Source: Cedecea neteri (GTDB lineage Bacteria > Pseudomonadota > Gammaproteobacteria > Enterobacterales > Enterobacteriaceae). Taken from it: DNA of 64,000 nt. Location of the stretch: contig NZ_CP009458.1 of the NCBI RefSeq assembly GCF_000758305.1, positions 186,001-250,000 of the forward strand. Direction: 5' to 3'. The position numbers were made by a program, and so were the translations under genes. The notes under the pieces were generated by a model. The model was given only the letters and a program-made list of their open reading frames with translations, was not told the origin of the DNA and did no database searches. Positions 1 through 7,118 of this stretch are shown here, piece after piece; position 1 is the stretch's first letter, and every line of letters starts with the position of its first letter.

Positions 1-2
1 AA

Positions 3-878
3 GATTTTGTTGCCGCCGCCAACGCCGTGCTTACCTGCCAGGGAAAAGTGATTGTTTCCGGTATGGGCAAGTCAGGGCATATCGGGAAGAAAATCGCCGC
101 CACCTTTGCCAGCACCGGCACGCCCGCCTTCTTCGTTCACCCCGCCGAAGCGTTACACGGCGATTTGGGAATGATCGAAAGCCGCGACATCCTGCTGTTT
201 ATCTCCTATTCCGGCCATGCGAAAGAGCTGGATTTAATTATTCCTCGCCTGCAGGAAAAGGCCGTTAAGCTGATTGCCATTACCGGCAAAGCTGAGTCGC
301 CGCTGGCGAAAGCGGCCTTTGCCACGCTGGATATTTCGGTAGAGCGTGAAGCCTGCCCGATGCGCCTTGCGCCAACATCCAGCGCGGTAAATACGTTAAT
401 GATGGGGGACGCACTGGCCATGGCCGTCATGCAAGAGCGTGGCTTTAACGAAGAGGATTTTGCACGTTCACACCCTGCCGGTGCGTTAGGCGCACGTTTG
501 TTAAACCGGGTTCATCACCTGATGCGCACCGACGAACAGCTTCCGCAGGTGGCGGACAGCGCCTCCGTCATGGATGCCATGCTGGAGCTAAGTCGCACAG
601 GGCTGGGGCTGGTTGCCGTCTGTGACAAAGCACAGCAAGTTATCGGCGTCTTTACCGATGGCGACCTGCGTCGCTGGCTGGTGGGCGGTGGTAAGCTGGA
701 AGCCGGGATCAAAGATGCCATGACGAAGAATGGCACGGTGCTGAATGCCGAAACCCGGGCGATTGATGCCAAAGAGATGCTGATGAAAAAACGCATTAGC
801 GCGGCGCCGGTCGTGGATGAAAACGGCGGGCTGCTCGGGGCAATTAACCTGCATGATTTTCACCAGGCAGGTATTTGA
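3..878 (+). CDS. srlQ: Arabinose-5-phosphate isomerase SrlQ/GutQ (5' end outside window)
   Basis: The reading frame is open from the first bases, so the start codon lies upstream; the GTG at 27 is internal. The protein interconverts D-ribulose 5-phosphate and D-arabinose 5-phosphate, the precursor of Kdo, and is the last gene of the sorbitol (srl/gut) operon in relatives. It shows the SIS sugar-isomerase domain (GMGKSGHIGKK near the visible N-terminus, then HPAEALHGDLGM) followed by two CBS domains at the C-terminus (about the last 120 residues, VFTDGDLRRWLVGGG). About 30 N-terminal residues are missing compared with E. coli GutQ. It converges on mltB. The assignment to GutQ rather than the paralogue KdsD rests on close match over the whole visible length. 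Confidence 0.95.
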   Translation, partial: DFVAAANAVLTCQGKVIVSGMGKSGHIGKKIAATFASTGTPAFFVHPAEALHGDLGMIESRDILLFISYSGHAKELDLIIPRLQEKAVKLIAITGKAESPLAKAAFATLDISVEREACPMRLAPTSSAVNTLMMGDALAMAVMQERGFNEEDFARSHPAGALGARLLNRVHHLMRTDEQLPQVADSASVMDAMLELSRTGLGLVAVCDKAQQVIGVFTDGDLRRWLVGGGKLEAGIKDAMTKNGTVLNAETRAIDAKEMLMKKRISAAPVVDENGGLLGAINLHDFHQAGI

Positions 879-888
879 GAACCGCTTT

Positions 889-912
889 TATCGCCCCCAA
901 AGGGGGGCGATA
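889..912. terminator. Hairpin between convergent srlQ and mltB
   Basis: A 10-bp perfect stem (TATCGCCCCC at 889-898 and GGGGGCGATA at 903-912) closes a 4-base loop between two convergent genes. There is no strong T-run on either side, so termination may be factor assisted; it probably serves both genes. Confidence 0.6.
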
Positions 913-919
913 TGACGTA

Positions 920-1996
920 TTACTGAACGCGAGCCAGCGCCACGGCCTGCCCTAATTGCCACACTGCCATCGCATAATGGGTGCTGTGGTTGTAGCGGGT
1001 AATGGCGTAGAAGTTTGGCAGCCCGTACCAATACTGATAACGGTCGCCCATATCCAGGCGCAGCAGGCTCACTTCCTGATGGTTGCCCAAAGAGCCCTGC
1101 GGACTCAGGCCGGACTGGCCCAGCGCCGCCACAGAGTATTTGGTGTTAAAGCCGTTAGCCAGCCCAGGAACCTGGCCATTGGCCGGCACGGCAACCATAT
1201 CGCCCTTCTCCCAGCCGTGCGCTTTGAAATAGTTCGCCACGCTGCCGATTGCATCTTCCGGATCCCACAGGTTCACGTGGCCGTCGCCGTTGAAGTCCAC
1301 CGCATACTCTTTAAATGAAGAAGGCATGAACTGCCCATAACCCATTGCTCCGGCGAAGGAACCTTTCAGCGCCAGCGGATCGTCACCTTCGTTACGTGCC
1401 ATCAGCAAGAAGGTTTCCAGCTCGCCAGCAAAGTATTGCGCGCGGCGCGGGTAGGCAAAGGCGAGCGTCGCGAGAGCATCCACAATGCGAGTTTTCCCCA
1501 TCACGCGGCCCCAGCGGGTTTCAACCCCAATGATCCCGACGATGATTTCCTGTGGTACACCGTAAACCTGGTACGCGCGGTTCAGGGCAGATTCATACTG
1601 GTTCCAGAACTTAACGCCGTTTTGTACGTTATCCGGCGTGATGAATTTAGCGCGATAGCGTAACCACGCCCCGTTTGGCCCGGCAGGCGGCGCGGTCGTC
1701 GGTGCCTGTTGATCCATCAGGCGCAGCACGTAATCCAGACGTTTGGCCTGGGACAACACTTCATGCAGTTGGCGACGGTCAAAACCATGCTCATTCACCA
1801 TTTTGTCGATGAACTTCTCTGCTTCCGGGTTGTAAGCAAAATCACCGGTTTGCATAAAGACATCGTGTTGCGGCTGGAGCAGGAAACCGCCAGACGGCGT
1901 ACCGCTGGTTTGCTGCTGCTCGGCGGTTTTCGGCTTACTGCTACAGGCGGAGAGTAAAACCAGCATAGGAAGAAGTGCTGCGGCTGAATAACGCAT
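920..1996 (-). CDS. mltB: Membrane-bound lytic murein transglycosylase B
   Basis: The enzyme cleaves the MurNAc-GlcNAc bond of peptidoglycan with formation of 1,6-anhydro-muramic acid. It is an outer-membrane lipoprotein: the signal peptide ends in the lipobox LSAC with lipidated Cys18. The catalytic glutamate is Glu159 in GVETRWGR. A GYGQFMPSS segment and a long aromatic C-terminal domain (NFYAITRYNHSTHYAMAV) are typical of family GH103. At 358 residues it is close to the 361 of E. coli. It is transcribed toward srlQ. In E. coli K-12 mltB lies beside srlA instead, so the local order is different here. Confidence 0.97.
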   Translation of the reverse strand: MRYSAAALLPMLVLLSACSSKPKTAEQQQTSGTPSGGFLLQPQHDVFMQTGDFAYNPEAEKFIDKMVNEHGFDRRQLHEVLSQAKRLDYVLRLMDQQAPTTAPPAGPNGAWLRYRAKFITPDNVQNGVKFWNQYESALNRAYQVYGVPQEIIVGIIGVETRWGRVMGKTRIVDALATLAFAYPRRAQYFAGELETFLLMARNEGDDPLALKGSFAGAMGYGQFMPSSFKEYAVDFNGDGHVNLWDPEDAIGSVANYFKAHGWEKGDMVAVPANGQVPGLANGFNTKYSVAALGQSGLSPQGSLGNHQEVSLLRLDMGDRYQYWYGLPNFYAITRYNHSTHYAMAVWQLGQAVALARVQ

Positions 1997-2090
1997 CTGA
2001 TGGGCTGTCCCTGTGAATGTTCGCGAAAGTTTCGCAATAATGGTAATCCATAATCACTCATCTGAGTATGCCTCTCGCGCCCTTCTGCCG

Positions 2091-3110
2091 TTAAAATAGC
2101 ACCGGCAACCCCAGCGCACGTTTTACTTCATCCGCCGTTTGCTGAGTCAGCGCTCGCGCTTTTTCACTCCCGGCTTTCAGCACCTCAAGCAAGTAAGGCT
2201 TATCTTCGATAAAGCGATTTCGCCGCTCTCTGATCGGCGCCAGCAGATTTTGCAGGCAGGTTTCCAGCTCATTTTTACACTGACGATCCCCCAGCCCGCC
2301 GCGCTGGTAGTGCTCTTTCATCGCCTCGACTTTCTCTTTGTCTTCATAGAAAGCATCCAGATAAGTAAACACCACATTGCCTTCAATTTTTCCCGGATCG
2401 TTCACGCGCAGATGATCCGGGTCGGTAAACATGGCGCTCACGGCCTGATGAATCTGCTGTTCGCTGGCTGAAAGGGTGAGCGTATTGCCCAGGGATTTTG
2501 ACATTTTAGCGTTACCGTCAATGCCCGGCAGACGGCTAACCGGGCTGAGCAACGCTTTGCAGGGGGTTAATATCGGCGTCGGCGTCAGGCTATTCATCTT
2601 GTGCACAATCTCATTGGCCTGCTCGATCATCGGCAGCTGGTCGTCCCCCACCGGGACCAGGCTAGCTTTAAACGCGGTGATATCTGCGGCCTGGCTTACC
2701 GGGTAGACCAGAAAACCGGAAGGCAGAGAGCGGGCAAAACCTTTCTGGGCAATTTCGCTTTTTACCGTCGGGTTTCTTTCCAGGCGGGCAACGGTCACGA
2801 TGTTCATATACAGCATGGTGAGCTCGGCCAGCGCTGGCAGAGAGGATTGCAGGCAGATTGTGGTTTTCTGGGGATCAATGCCAACCGCCAGGTAGTCCGC
2901 CATCACCTGCAGAATGTTTTCGGCGACTTTCTCCGGGCGGCTGCCGTTGTCAGTTAACCCCTGGAGGTCGGCCACCAAAATGTACTGCTGATGCTCATCC
3001 TGAAGCTGGACGCGCTTACGCAGTGAACCGACGTAATGCCCAAGGTGAAGCTGGCCGGTTGGACGGTCACCGGTAAGGATGGTTTGCTGCAAAGTGTGTG
3101 AACTGCTCAT
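2091..3110 (-). CDS. trpS: Second (auxiliary-type) tryptophanyl-tRNA synthetase
   Basis: This class I aminoacyl-tRNA synthetase charges tRNA-Trp. It has a HIGH-type motif HLGH at residues 22-25 and KMSKS at 202-206, and is full length (339 residues). It is clearly different from the housekeeping TrpS that enterobacteria encode beside dam-rpe-gph, whose signature is TIGNY, so I infer it is an additional enzyme. The start is supported by the Shine-Dalgarno GGAGG 4 bases upstream. Upstream on the same strand lie a 17-residue leader peptide with two adjacent Trp codons and an attenuator (see those entries), indicating that expression rises when charged tRNA-Trp is scarce. Auxiliary TrpRS enzymes in other bacteria can confer resistance to TrpRS inhibitors; whether this one does is not visible. 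Confidence 0.93.
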   Translation of the reverse strand: MSSSHTLQQTILTGDRPTGQLHLGHYVGSLRKRVQLQDEHQQYILVADLQGLTDNGSRPEKVAENILQVMADYLAVGIDPQKTTICLQSSLPALAELTMLYMNIVTVARLERNPTVKSEIAQKGFARSLPSGFLVYPVSQAADITAFKASLVPVGDDQLPMIEQANEIVHKMNSLTPTPILTPCKALLSPVSRLPGIDGNAKMSKSLGNTLTLSASEQQIHQAVSAMFTDPDHLRVNDPGKIEGNVVFTYLDAFYEDKEKVEAMKEHYQRGGLGDRQCKNELETCLQNLLAPIRERRNRFIEDKPYLLEVLKAGSEKARALTQQTADEVKRALGLPVLF

Positions 3111-3155
3111 AAGGGCCTCCTGAGGCTGATAAATCTTGCCGGAGGGCGAACAGTT

Positions 3156-3228
3156 AAAATGAAATAGCCGCCTTCCGGCGGCTATTAGAAAAGGGTGAAC
3201 GAATTCCTGCCGCCTCTAAAGAGACAGC
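3156..3228 (-). promoter_or_regulatory. Transcription attenuator of trpS (Trp-responsive)
   Basis: Three mutually exclusive hairpins can be drawn on the minus strand. 1:2 pairs GCTGTCTC with GAGGCGGC (3209-3228, 8 bp including two G-U) and begins at the last base of the second Trp codon. 3:4 pairs AATAGCCGCC with GGCGGCTATT (3163-3186, 10 perfect bp, 4-base loop), followed by a T-rich stretch: the terminator. 2:3 pairs GGCGGC with GCCGCC and would prevent the terminator. A ribosome stalled at the Trp codons covers segment 1, frees segment 2 for pairing with 3 and lets transcription reach trpS. This is inferred from structure; no T-box consensus is present. Confidence 0.85.
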
Positions 3229-3269
3229 CACCAGCGGCTAACCATAAGCAGGGTGTGATTTCTGTTCAT
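3216..3269 (-). CDS. Trp-rich leader peptide of the trpS attenuator
   Basis: The 18-codon frame reads MNRNHTLLMVSRWWLSL and stops at TAG. Two consecutive TGG codons (3228-3233) sit four codons before the stop. A plausible ribosome-binding site (TAGGG) lies 7 bases before the ATG. The position, the Trp doublet and the RNA structures that start exactly at the Trp codons make this a regulatory leader peptide of the trp-operon kind; the peptide itself is not expected to have another function. Confidence 0.85.
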   Translation of the reverse strand: MNRNHTLLMVSRWWLSL

Positions 3270-3297
3270 TCGGTTACCCTACCACATTTCACGGCGG

Positions 3298-3327
3298 TTT
3301 CCGTAGCGGGATTTAAAAGTTTATAAT
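3298..3327 (+). promoter_or_regulatory. Candidate sigma-70 promoter of the HAD phosphatase gene
   Basis: A perfect -10 box TATAAT lies at 3322-3327, with a poor -35 (TTTCCG) about 18 bases upstream. It favours the ATG at 3388 rather than 3346, which would be only about 12 bases from the predicted transcription start. Confidence 0.4.
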
Positions 3328-3387
3328 TTCCCCATCGCTCGCAAGATGCCCTCGCGACGAACAGATAAAAAGGAAAGTTGGGAATCT

Positions 3388-4059
3388 ATGGTTGTTATGA
3401 ATGATCCTTCGCCAGGCGTCCTGTCGGTTTTTGATTTTGACGGCACGCTGACCCATAGCGATAGCTTTGTCCCGTTCCTGCGGTTTGCCTTTGGGCGCAA
3501 AACCTTCGCGCGCAAGATGATGCGTATGGTCATTCCGACGCTCAAATGCCTGCGCCGAAAACTGACCCGCGATGAATTAAAAGAAATACTGATTTCAACC
3601 TTCTTAACCGGCGTGAATGAGCAGTGGGTTAAGGAGAAAGCCGAAGTGTATTGCGCGAAAAACTTCGAAAAAATGATGCGCCCGCGTGGGCTGATGGCAG
3701 TTGCCGCCGAGCTGCGTTCTGGCGCTGAAGTGACGCTGTGCTCCGCATCACCAGCCATCGTGCTGCTGCCGTTCGCGGAACGTCTGGGCGTGAAACTCAT
3801 CGGGACTCAGCTTGAAGTGGTGGACGGCGTGTTAACCGGCCGCATTAACGGCCATAACTGCCGCTGCGATCAAAAAATTCAGCGCCTGGAACAGGTTTAT
3901 GGCCCACTCAACCAGCTGCATTTGCGCGCCTGGGGGGATTCAAGAGGGGATTATGAACTGCTGACCGCAGCCAGGGATTACCACTGGCGCCACTTCCACC
4001 GTGCCAAATCTCGTCGTCGCTCACCTATCGAAAGATTACGCCTCGACAAACATCTCTGA
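3388..4059 (+). CDS. HAD superfamily subfamily IB phosphatase
   Basis: The protein has the HAD signature DFDGTLT near the N-terminus (nucleophile Asp), a threonine/serine motif in LCSASPA and the acidic motif WGDSRGDYELL, which places it with SerB-like subfamily IB hydrolases. The substrate cannot be told. I chose ATG 3388 because AAGGAAAG lies about 10 bases upstream; a longer frame opens at 3346 without such a site. This gives 223 residues, the usual family length. The basic C-terminal tail (KSRRRSPIERLR) is unusual. It is divergent from the trpS leader and convergent with terC. Confidence 0.75.
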   Translation: MVVMNDPSPGVLSVFDFDGTLTHSDSFVPFLRFAFGRKTFARKMMRMVIPTLKCLRRKLTRDELKEILISTFLTGVNEQWVKEKAEVYCAKNFEKMMRPRGLMAVAAELRSGAEVTLCSASPAIVLLPFAERLGVKLIGTQLEVVDGVLTGRINGHNCRCDQKIQRLEQVYGPLNQLHLRAWGDSRGDYELLTAARDYHWRHFHRAKSRRRSPIERLRLDKHL

Positions 4060-4070
4060 GTCTGGTCATC

Positions 4071-4096
4071 AGGACGCCCTCACCCGAAGGCGTCCT
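4071..4096. terminator. Bidirectional hairpin between HAD gene and terC
   Basis: AGGACGCC (4071-4078) pairs with GGCGTCCT (4089-4096) around a 10-base loop between two convergent genes. T-rich sequence follows only weakly. Confidence 0.6.
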
Positions 4097-4104
4097 TCAA
4101 CATT

Positions 4105-5145
4105 TTAGTTCTTACTGTCGCTTGATTCCGCTTTTGCCGGGAACATCACGCTGAGGATGATGCCTACGGCCAGCACGCCCAGCACAACGTACAGGCTGGC
4201 AGTGGCCGAGATGCTGTAACCGTGATGCCAGATGTGTTCGCTGGCGTTAAGCCCGAGCTTAGCGGCGATAAAGAACAGCAGCACCACCACCGCCTTTTCC
4301 AGGTGAACGAGGTACTGTTTTAACGCTTCCAGCACGAAATAGAGTGTACGCAAGCCAAGTATGGCGAACATCATTGCGCTGTAAACGATAAGCGGCTCAC
4401 GGCTGACGGCAATAATGGCCGGGACAGAATCAAAAGCAAACATCACGTCAGACAGCTCAACCACCGCCACGCAAAGCATCAGCGGCGTAGCATATAGCGT
4501 GGCTTTTTTTACTCGCCCAACGGTAATGGTCTGGTTTTCTGGCTTCGCCAGCTCGTGGTCAACCTCAGCCTGGTTAAGCAGGAATTTGCGCCCGGCAAGC
4601 TTTGGCCAGAGAGGGAAAAAGCGTTTTACCAGCCGATAAGCCAGATGCTGAGAGTAGTCCTCAACTTCGTCCTCTCCATCGTTGCCTCTGAGCATCATCA
4701 CCGCCGTCCACGCCACAATCAGCGCAAACACGATTTCAACATAAGGCCCCAGCGACAGCAGCCCGGTGCCGATAGCCACAAAGACGCCTCTGAAAACAAT
4801 CGCACCGATAACGCCCCAGTAGAGCACGCGGTGCCGGTAGCGATCGGGAATGCCGAACCAGGCAAAAATCGCCATCATCACGAACAGGTTATCGACGGAT
4901 AGCACCTTCTCAAGCGCATAGCCGGTAACAAACAGGCTGGCGACTTCAGCGCCATGATGAAGATATAAAAAACCGGCAAAAAGCATTGCCACTGCAACCC
5001 AGAATATCGACCACAATGCGGCACTTTTCAGCGAGATAGGCTCGTCTTTGCGGTGCATAAAGAGGTCGATAAAAATGGCACCCACCGAAAGCGCAAGAAA
5101 TACCGCTACCGTTTCGGTCGGGAAGCCAATATGTGTAGATACCAT
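4105..5145 (-). CDS. terC: TerC family membrane protein
   Basis: A 346-residue integral inner-membrane protein with about eight hydrophobic segments. The conserved acidic intramembrane motifs are EKVLSVDNLFV and VELSDVMFAFDSVPA. Its N-terminus and length match the plasmid tellurite-operon TerC rather than E. coli Alx (321 residues). TerC/Alx/MntP-type proteins are linked to manganese export and metal loading of exported proteins; the role of this one is not proven. No other ter genes are nearby, so it is a stand-alone chromosomal member. The start is fixed by GAAGGAT just upstream, itself locked in a leader hairpin. Confidence 0.88.
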   Translation of the reverse strand: MVSTHIGFPTETVAVFLALSVGAIFIDLFMHRKDEPISLKSAALWSIFWVAVAMLFAGFLYLHHGAEVASLFVTGYALEKVLSVDNLFVMMAIFAWFGIPDRYRHRVLYWGVIGAIVFRGVFVAIGTGLLSLGPYVEIVFALIVAWTAVMMLRGNDGEDEVEDYSQHLAYRLVKRFFPLWPKLAGRKFLLNQAEVDHELAKPENQTITVGRVKKATLYATPLMLCVAVVELSDVMFAFDSVPAIIAVSREPLIVYSAMMFAILGLRTLYFVLEALKQYLVHLEKAVVVLLFFIAAKLGLNASEHIWHHGYSISATASLYVVLGVLAVGIILSVMFPAKAESSDSKN

Positions 5146-5148
5146 GTT

Positions 5149-5215
5149 TTATCCTTCAGGAATGACGGAGGCAGCTTCGGGGGATCCGAGTGCCGCCTCA
5201 CTCCATTCAGGATAA
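5149..5215 (-). promoter_or_regulatory. Long leader hairpin masking the terC ribosome-binding site
   Basis: On the minus strand TTATCCT (5209-5215) pairs with AGGATAA (5149-5155), then GAATG with CATTC, GAGGCGGC with GCTGCCTC and TCGG with CCGA. The whole 67-nt leader becomes one interrupted hairpin whose last arm contains the Shine-Dalgarno AAGGAT. TerC/Alx genes are often controlled by the yybP-ykoY manganese riboswitch; this leader has a comparable size and position but I do not see a clear match to that consensus. Confidence 0.5.
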
Positions 5216-5274
5216 GACCTTCAGGCAAAAATGGTATATTTTTTCTGACATTGGCGAATATAACGGCGCCTGCA

Positions 5275-6045
5275 TTAAATCGCTCGCGCATCCCCCGCGT
5301 ACTGTGCTACCGCCTGTTGTAACCTCGCCGTCTGGCTGTCATTGGCCGGGCTTATCATCGCGTAGTTATAGCGGCGATCGCTCCAGTACTGCGCCGTCAG
5401 GTTATCGGCCTGACGCTCCCCTTTCCCCAGCATAAACATGCCGGAAGGCCGGATGTAATACGCCACGCGTGTGCCCTGAGCGTCCTGATAGACCACCAGC
5501 GCCGCCGGCCCCTGCTCGGTCACCATCAAGCGCCCGCCCACCAGCGTAAAACCGTAATTATCGAGGTCTGGTGCCAGCGCCCCGTTAATAAAGTAGCGGC
5601 TCATCCAGTTGTTCACCTCCGCGCGATCGCTGGCCACAACGTCCAGCGCTTTCACGCTACCGCTGTTCACCAGACGATAGGCCTGCACGGCATCTTCCAT
5701 CGGCAGAATTTGCCGCATAACTTCGCTGGCATGCAGCTGCCACCCGGCCACTCCGCCCATGCCGACGGAGAATAGCAGGCTAAAAGCAACGGCTAAACGC
5801 CACCGACGGGTGCGCTGAATCTGCTGGCGCGCCCGCTGCACTTCCAGAGCCGGAGCAGAAACCTGAGGCACAAATTCATCCAGAGAAAGGCGTAAGCGCC
5901 GGGCATCGGCCTGCCATTTTTTGACCTGTGCTGCCTGCTCAGGATGCTGCTGCAAATAGTGTTCAACCCACTTTTTGCGCTCGTCATCCAGTTGCCCGTC
6001 AACCCAGGCATGGAGATCCTGCTCGTCAGGTATGCGCGATTTCAT
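5275..6045 (-). CDS. Membrane anti-sigma factor
   Basis: A 256-residue protein with an N-terminal cytoplasmic region (about 1-82), one transmembrane helix (about 83-103, RWRLAVAFSLLFSVGMGGVAG region) and a periplasmic domain. This is the layout of anti-sigma factors that hold an ECF sigma at the membrane. No zinc-binding HxxxCxxC motif is present. Its start overlaps the stop of the sigma gene by 4 bases (ATGA), implying translational coupling. The signal that releases the sigma is not evident, but the operon contents suggest an oxidative or haem-related stress. Confidence 0.8.
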   Translation of the reverse strand: MKSRIPDEQDLHAWVDGQLDDERKKWVEHYLQQHPEQAAQVKKWQADARRLRLSLDEFVPQVSAPALEVQRARQQIQRTRRWRLAVAFSLLFSVGMGGVAGWQLHASEVMRQILPMEDAVQAYRLVNSGSVKALDVVASDRAEVNNWMSRYFINGALAPDLDNYGFTLVGGRLMVTEQGPAALVVYQDAQGTRVAYYIRPSGMFMLGKGERQADNLTAQYWSDRRYNYAMISPANDSQTARLQQAVAQYAGDARAI

Positions 6046-6554
6046 TTTAATCTCCTTAACGCCGGGGTGGATGACGTGCCTTCATCCCATTTTTGCAGCT
6101 GTTTTCTGGCTCGGGACAAACGCGACATCACTGTTCCCAACGGGATATCCAGCGACTCAGCCGCTTCTTTATAACTCAACCCTTCCACGCTGATGAGCAG
6201 CAGTAACGCACGCTGCTCCACGGGAAGCTGGCTGAACATCGCCAGCATATCGTCGTTGATCAGCATCTCTTCCGTTGACGCGGCCACTGGGTTTTCATCG
6301 CCGGTAAACAGCGACAAAATACGCTGGTAACGTCTTTTTCGCCGCTCGCCGTCAATGAATTGCCGGTAGAGAATAGAGAACAGCCAGCTGCGAAGGCTTT
6401 CTCTGGCCGCCAGATCCCTCTCGCGGGTAAACGCTTTCTCAAGGCAGGACTGCACCAGATCCTCTGCGCCGTGAGGATTGCGCGTGAGCCATAGGGCGAA
6501 ACGCTGCAGATGCGGCAGCATTTCCCGTATTTCCTGTTCGCTCAGTTTTGACAT
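6042..6554 (-). CDS. ECF RNA polymerase sigma factor
   Basis: At 170 residues it has the two-domain ECF build: sigma region 2 (about residues 10-75, with GAEDLVQSCLEKAF) and region 4 (about 105-155, GLSYKEAAESLDIPLGTVMSRLSRAR, a helix-turn-helix). Regions 1 and 3 are absent. It lies between a cytochrome b561 gene and its likely anti-sigma factor in one minus-strand operon. A candidate target promoter is found in front of the first gene of the operon, suggesting autoregulation. Confidence 0.88.
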   Translation of the reverse strand: MSKLSEQEIREMLPHLQRFALWLTRNPHGAEDLVQSCLEKAFTRERDLAARESLRSWLFSILYRQFIDGERRKRRYQRILSLFTGDENPVAASTEEMLINDDMLAMFSQLPVEQRALLLLISVEGLSYKEAAESLDIPLGTVMSRLSRARKQLQKWDEGTSSTPALRRLK

Positions 6555-6575
6555 GATTTACTCCACTGCGCGAGG

Positions 6576-7118
6576 TTAGCCCCGGCCTTTGTAGCCCGTC
6601 ATGCTGCTGAACACGCCATCGCGCAATAACAGCGCATGGAATAAAGCAGCAGTTAGATGCAACACCACGGTGACGAATAACAGCAGCGCAAGCCAGGTAT
6701 GCAAAGGCCGAAGCACGGCATAAAGCTCAATATTTTTTGCCACCAGTGCCGGTAGAGTGATGCCAGCCCCCAGCGTCACGGGGTAGCCCGCAGCAGAGAG
6801 CATCGCCCAGCCTACCAGCGGCTGAGCCACCATCAGAAGATAGAGCAGCCAGTGGGATAAATGCGCCAGCGCCACCTGAAAACCCGGCAGATTCGCCGGG
6901 AGCGACGGTGTTTTATAACGAAGGCGGAGATAAACCCTCAGCATAACCAGCAGCAGAATGGCGACGCCAAGCGGTTTATGCAACGAGTATAAAAAAGCAT
7001 GCGCTGCCGACACCGTGGACACCATCCCCACGCCGATAAACAGCATCGCCACGATCAACAGCGCCATCGCCCAGTGAACGACGCGCAGCAGAGGGTGAAA
7101 AAAAGTTACTTTGCTCAT
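6576..7118 (-). CDS. Cytochrome b561 family protein
   Basis: A 180-residue four-helix membrane protein of the bacterial cytochrome b561 type. Conserved histidines that could ligate two b haems are seen in HPLLRVVHW (helix 1), LHKPLG, LSHWLLYL and LHTWLALLL. Such proteins move electrons from ubiquinol across the inner membrane. Its start overlaps the end of the catalase-like peroxidase gene by 4 bases, so it probably supplies electrons to that enzyme. Confidence 0.85.
   Translation of the reverse strand: MSKVTFFHPLLRVVHWAMALLIVAMLFIGVGMVSTVSAAHAFLYSLHKPLGVAILLLVMLRVYLRLRYKTPSLPANLPGFQVALAHLSHWLLYLLMVAQPLVGWAMLSAAGYPVTLGAGITLPALVAKNIELYAVLRPLHTWLALLLFVTVVLHLTAALFHALLLRDGVFSSMTGYKGRG

Noticed and set aside
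3111..3300. T-box riboswitch before trpS
   Set aside because: No T-box consensus or specifier-loop layout; the leader is explained by a Trp leader peptide and attenuator.
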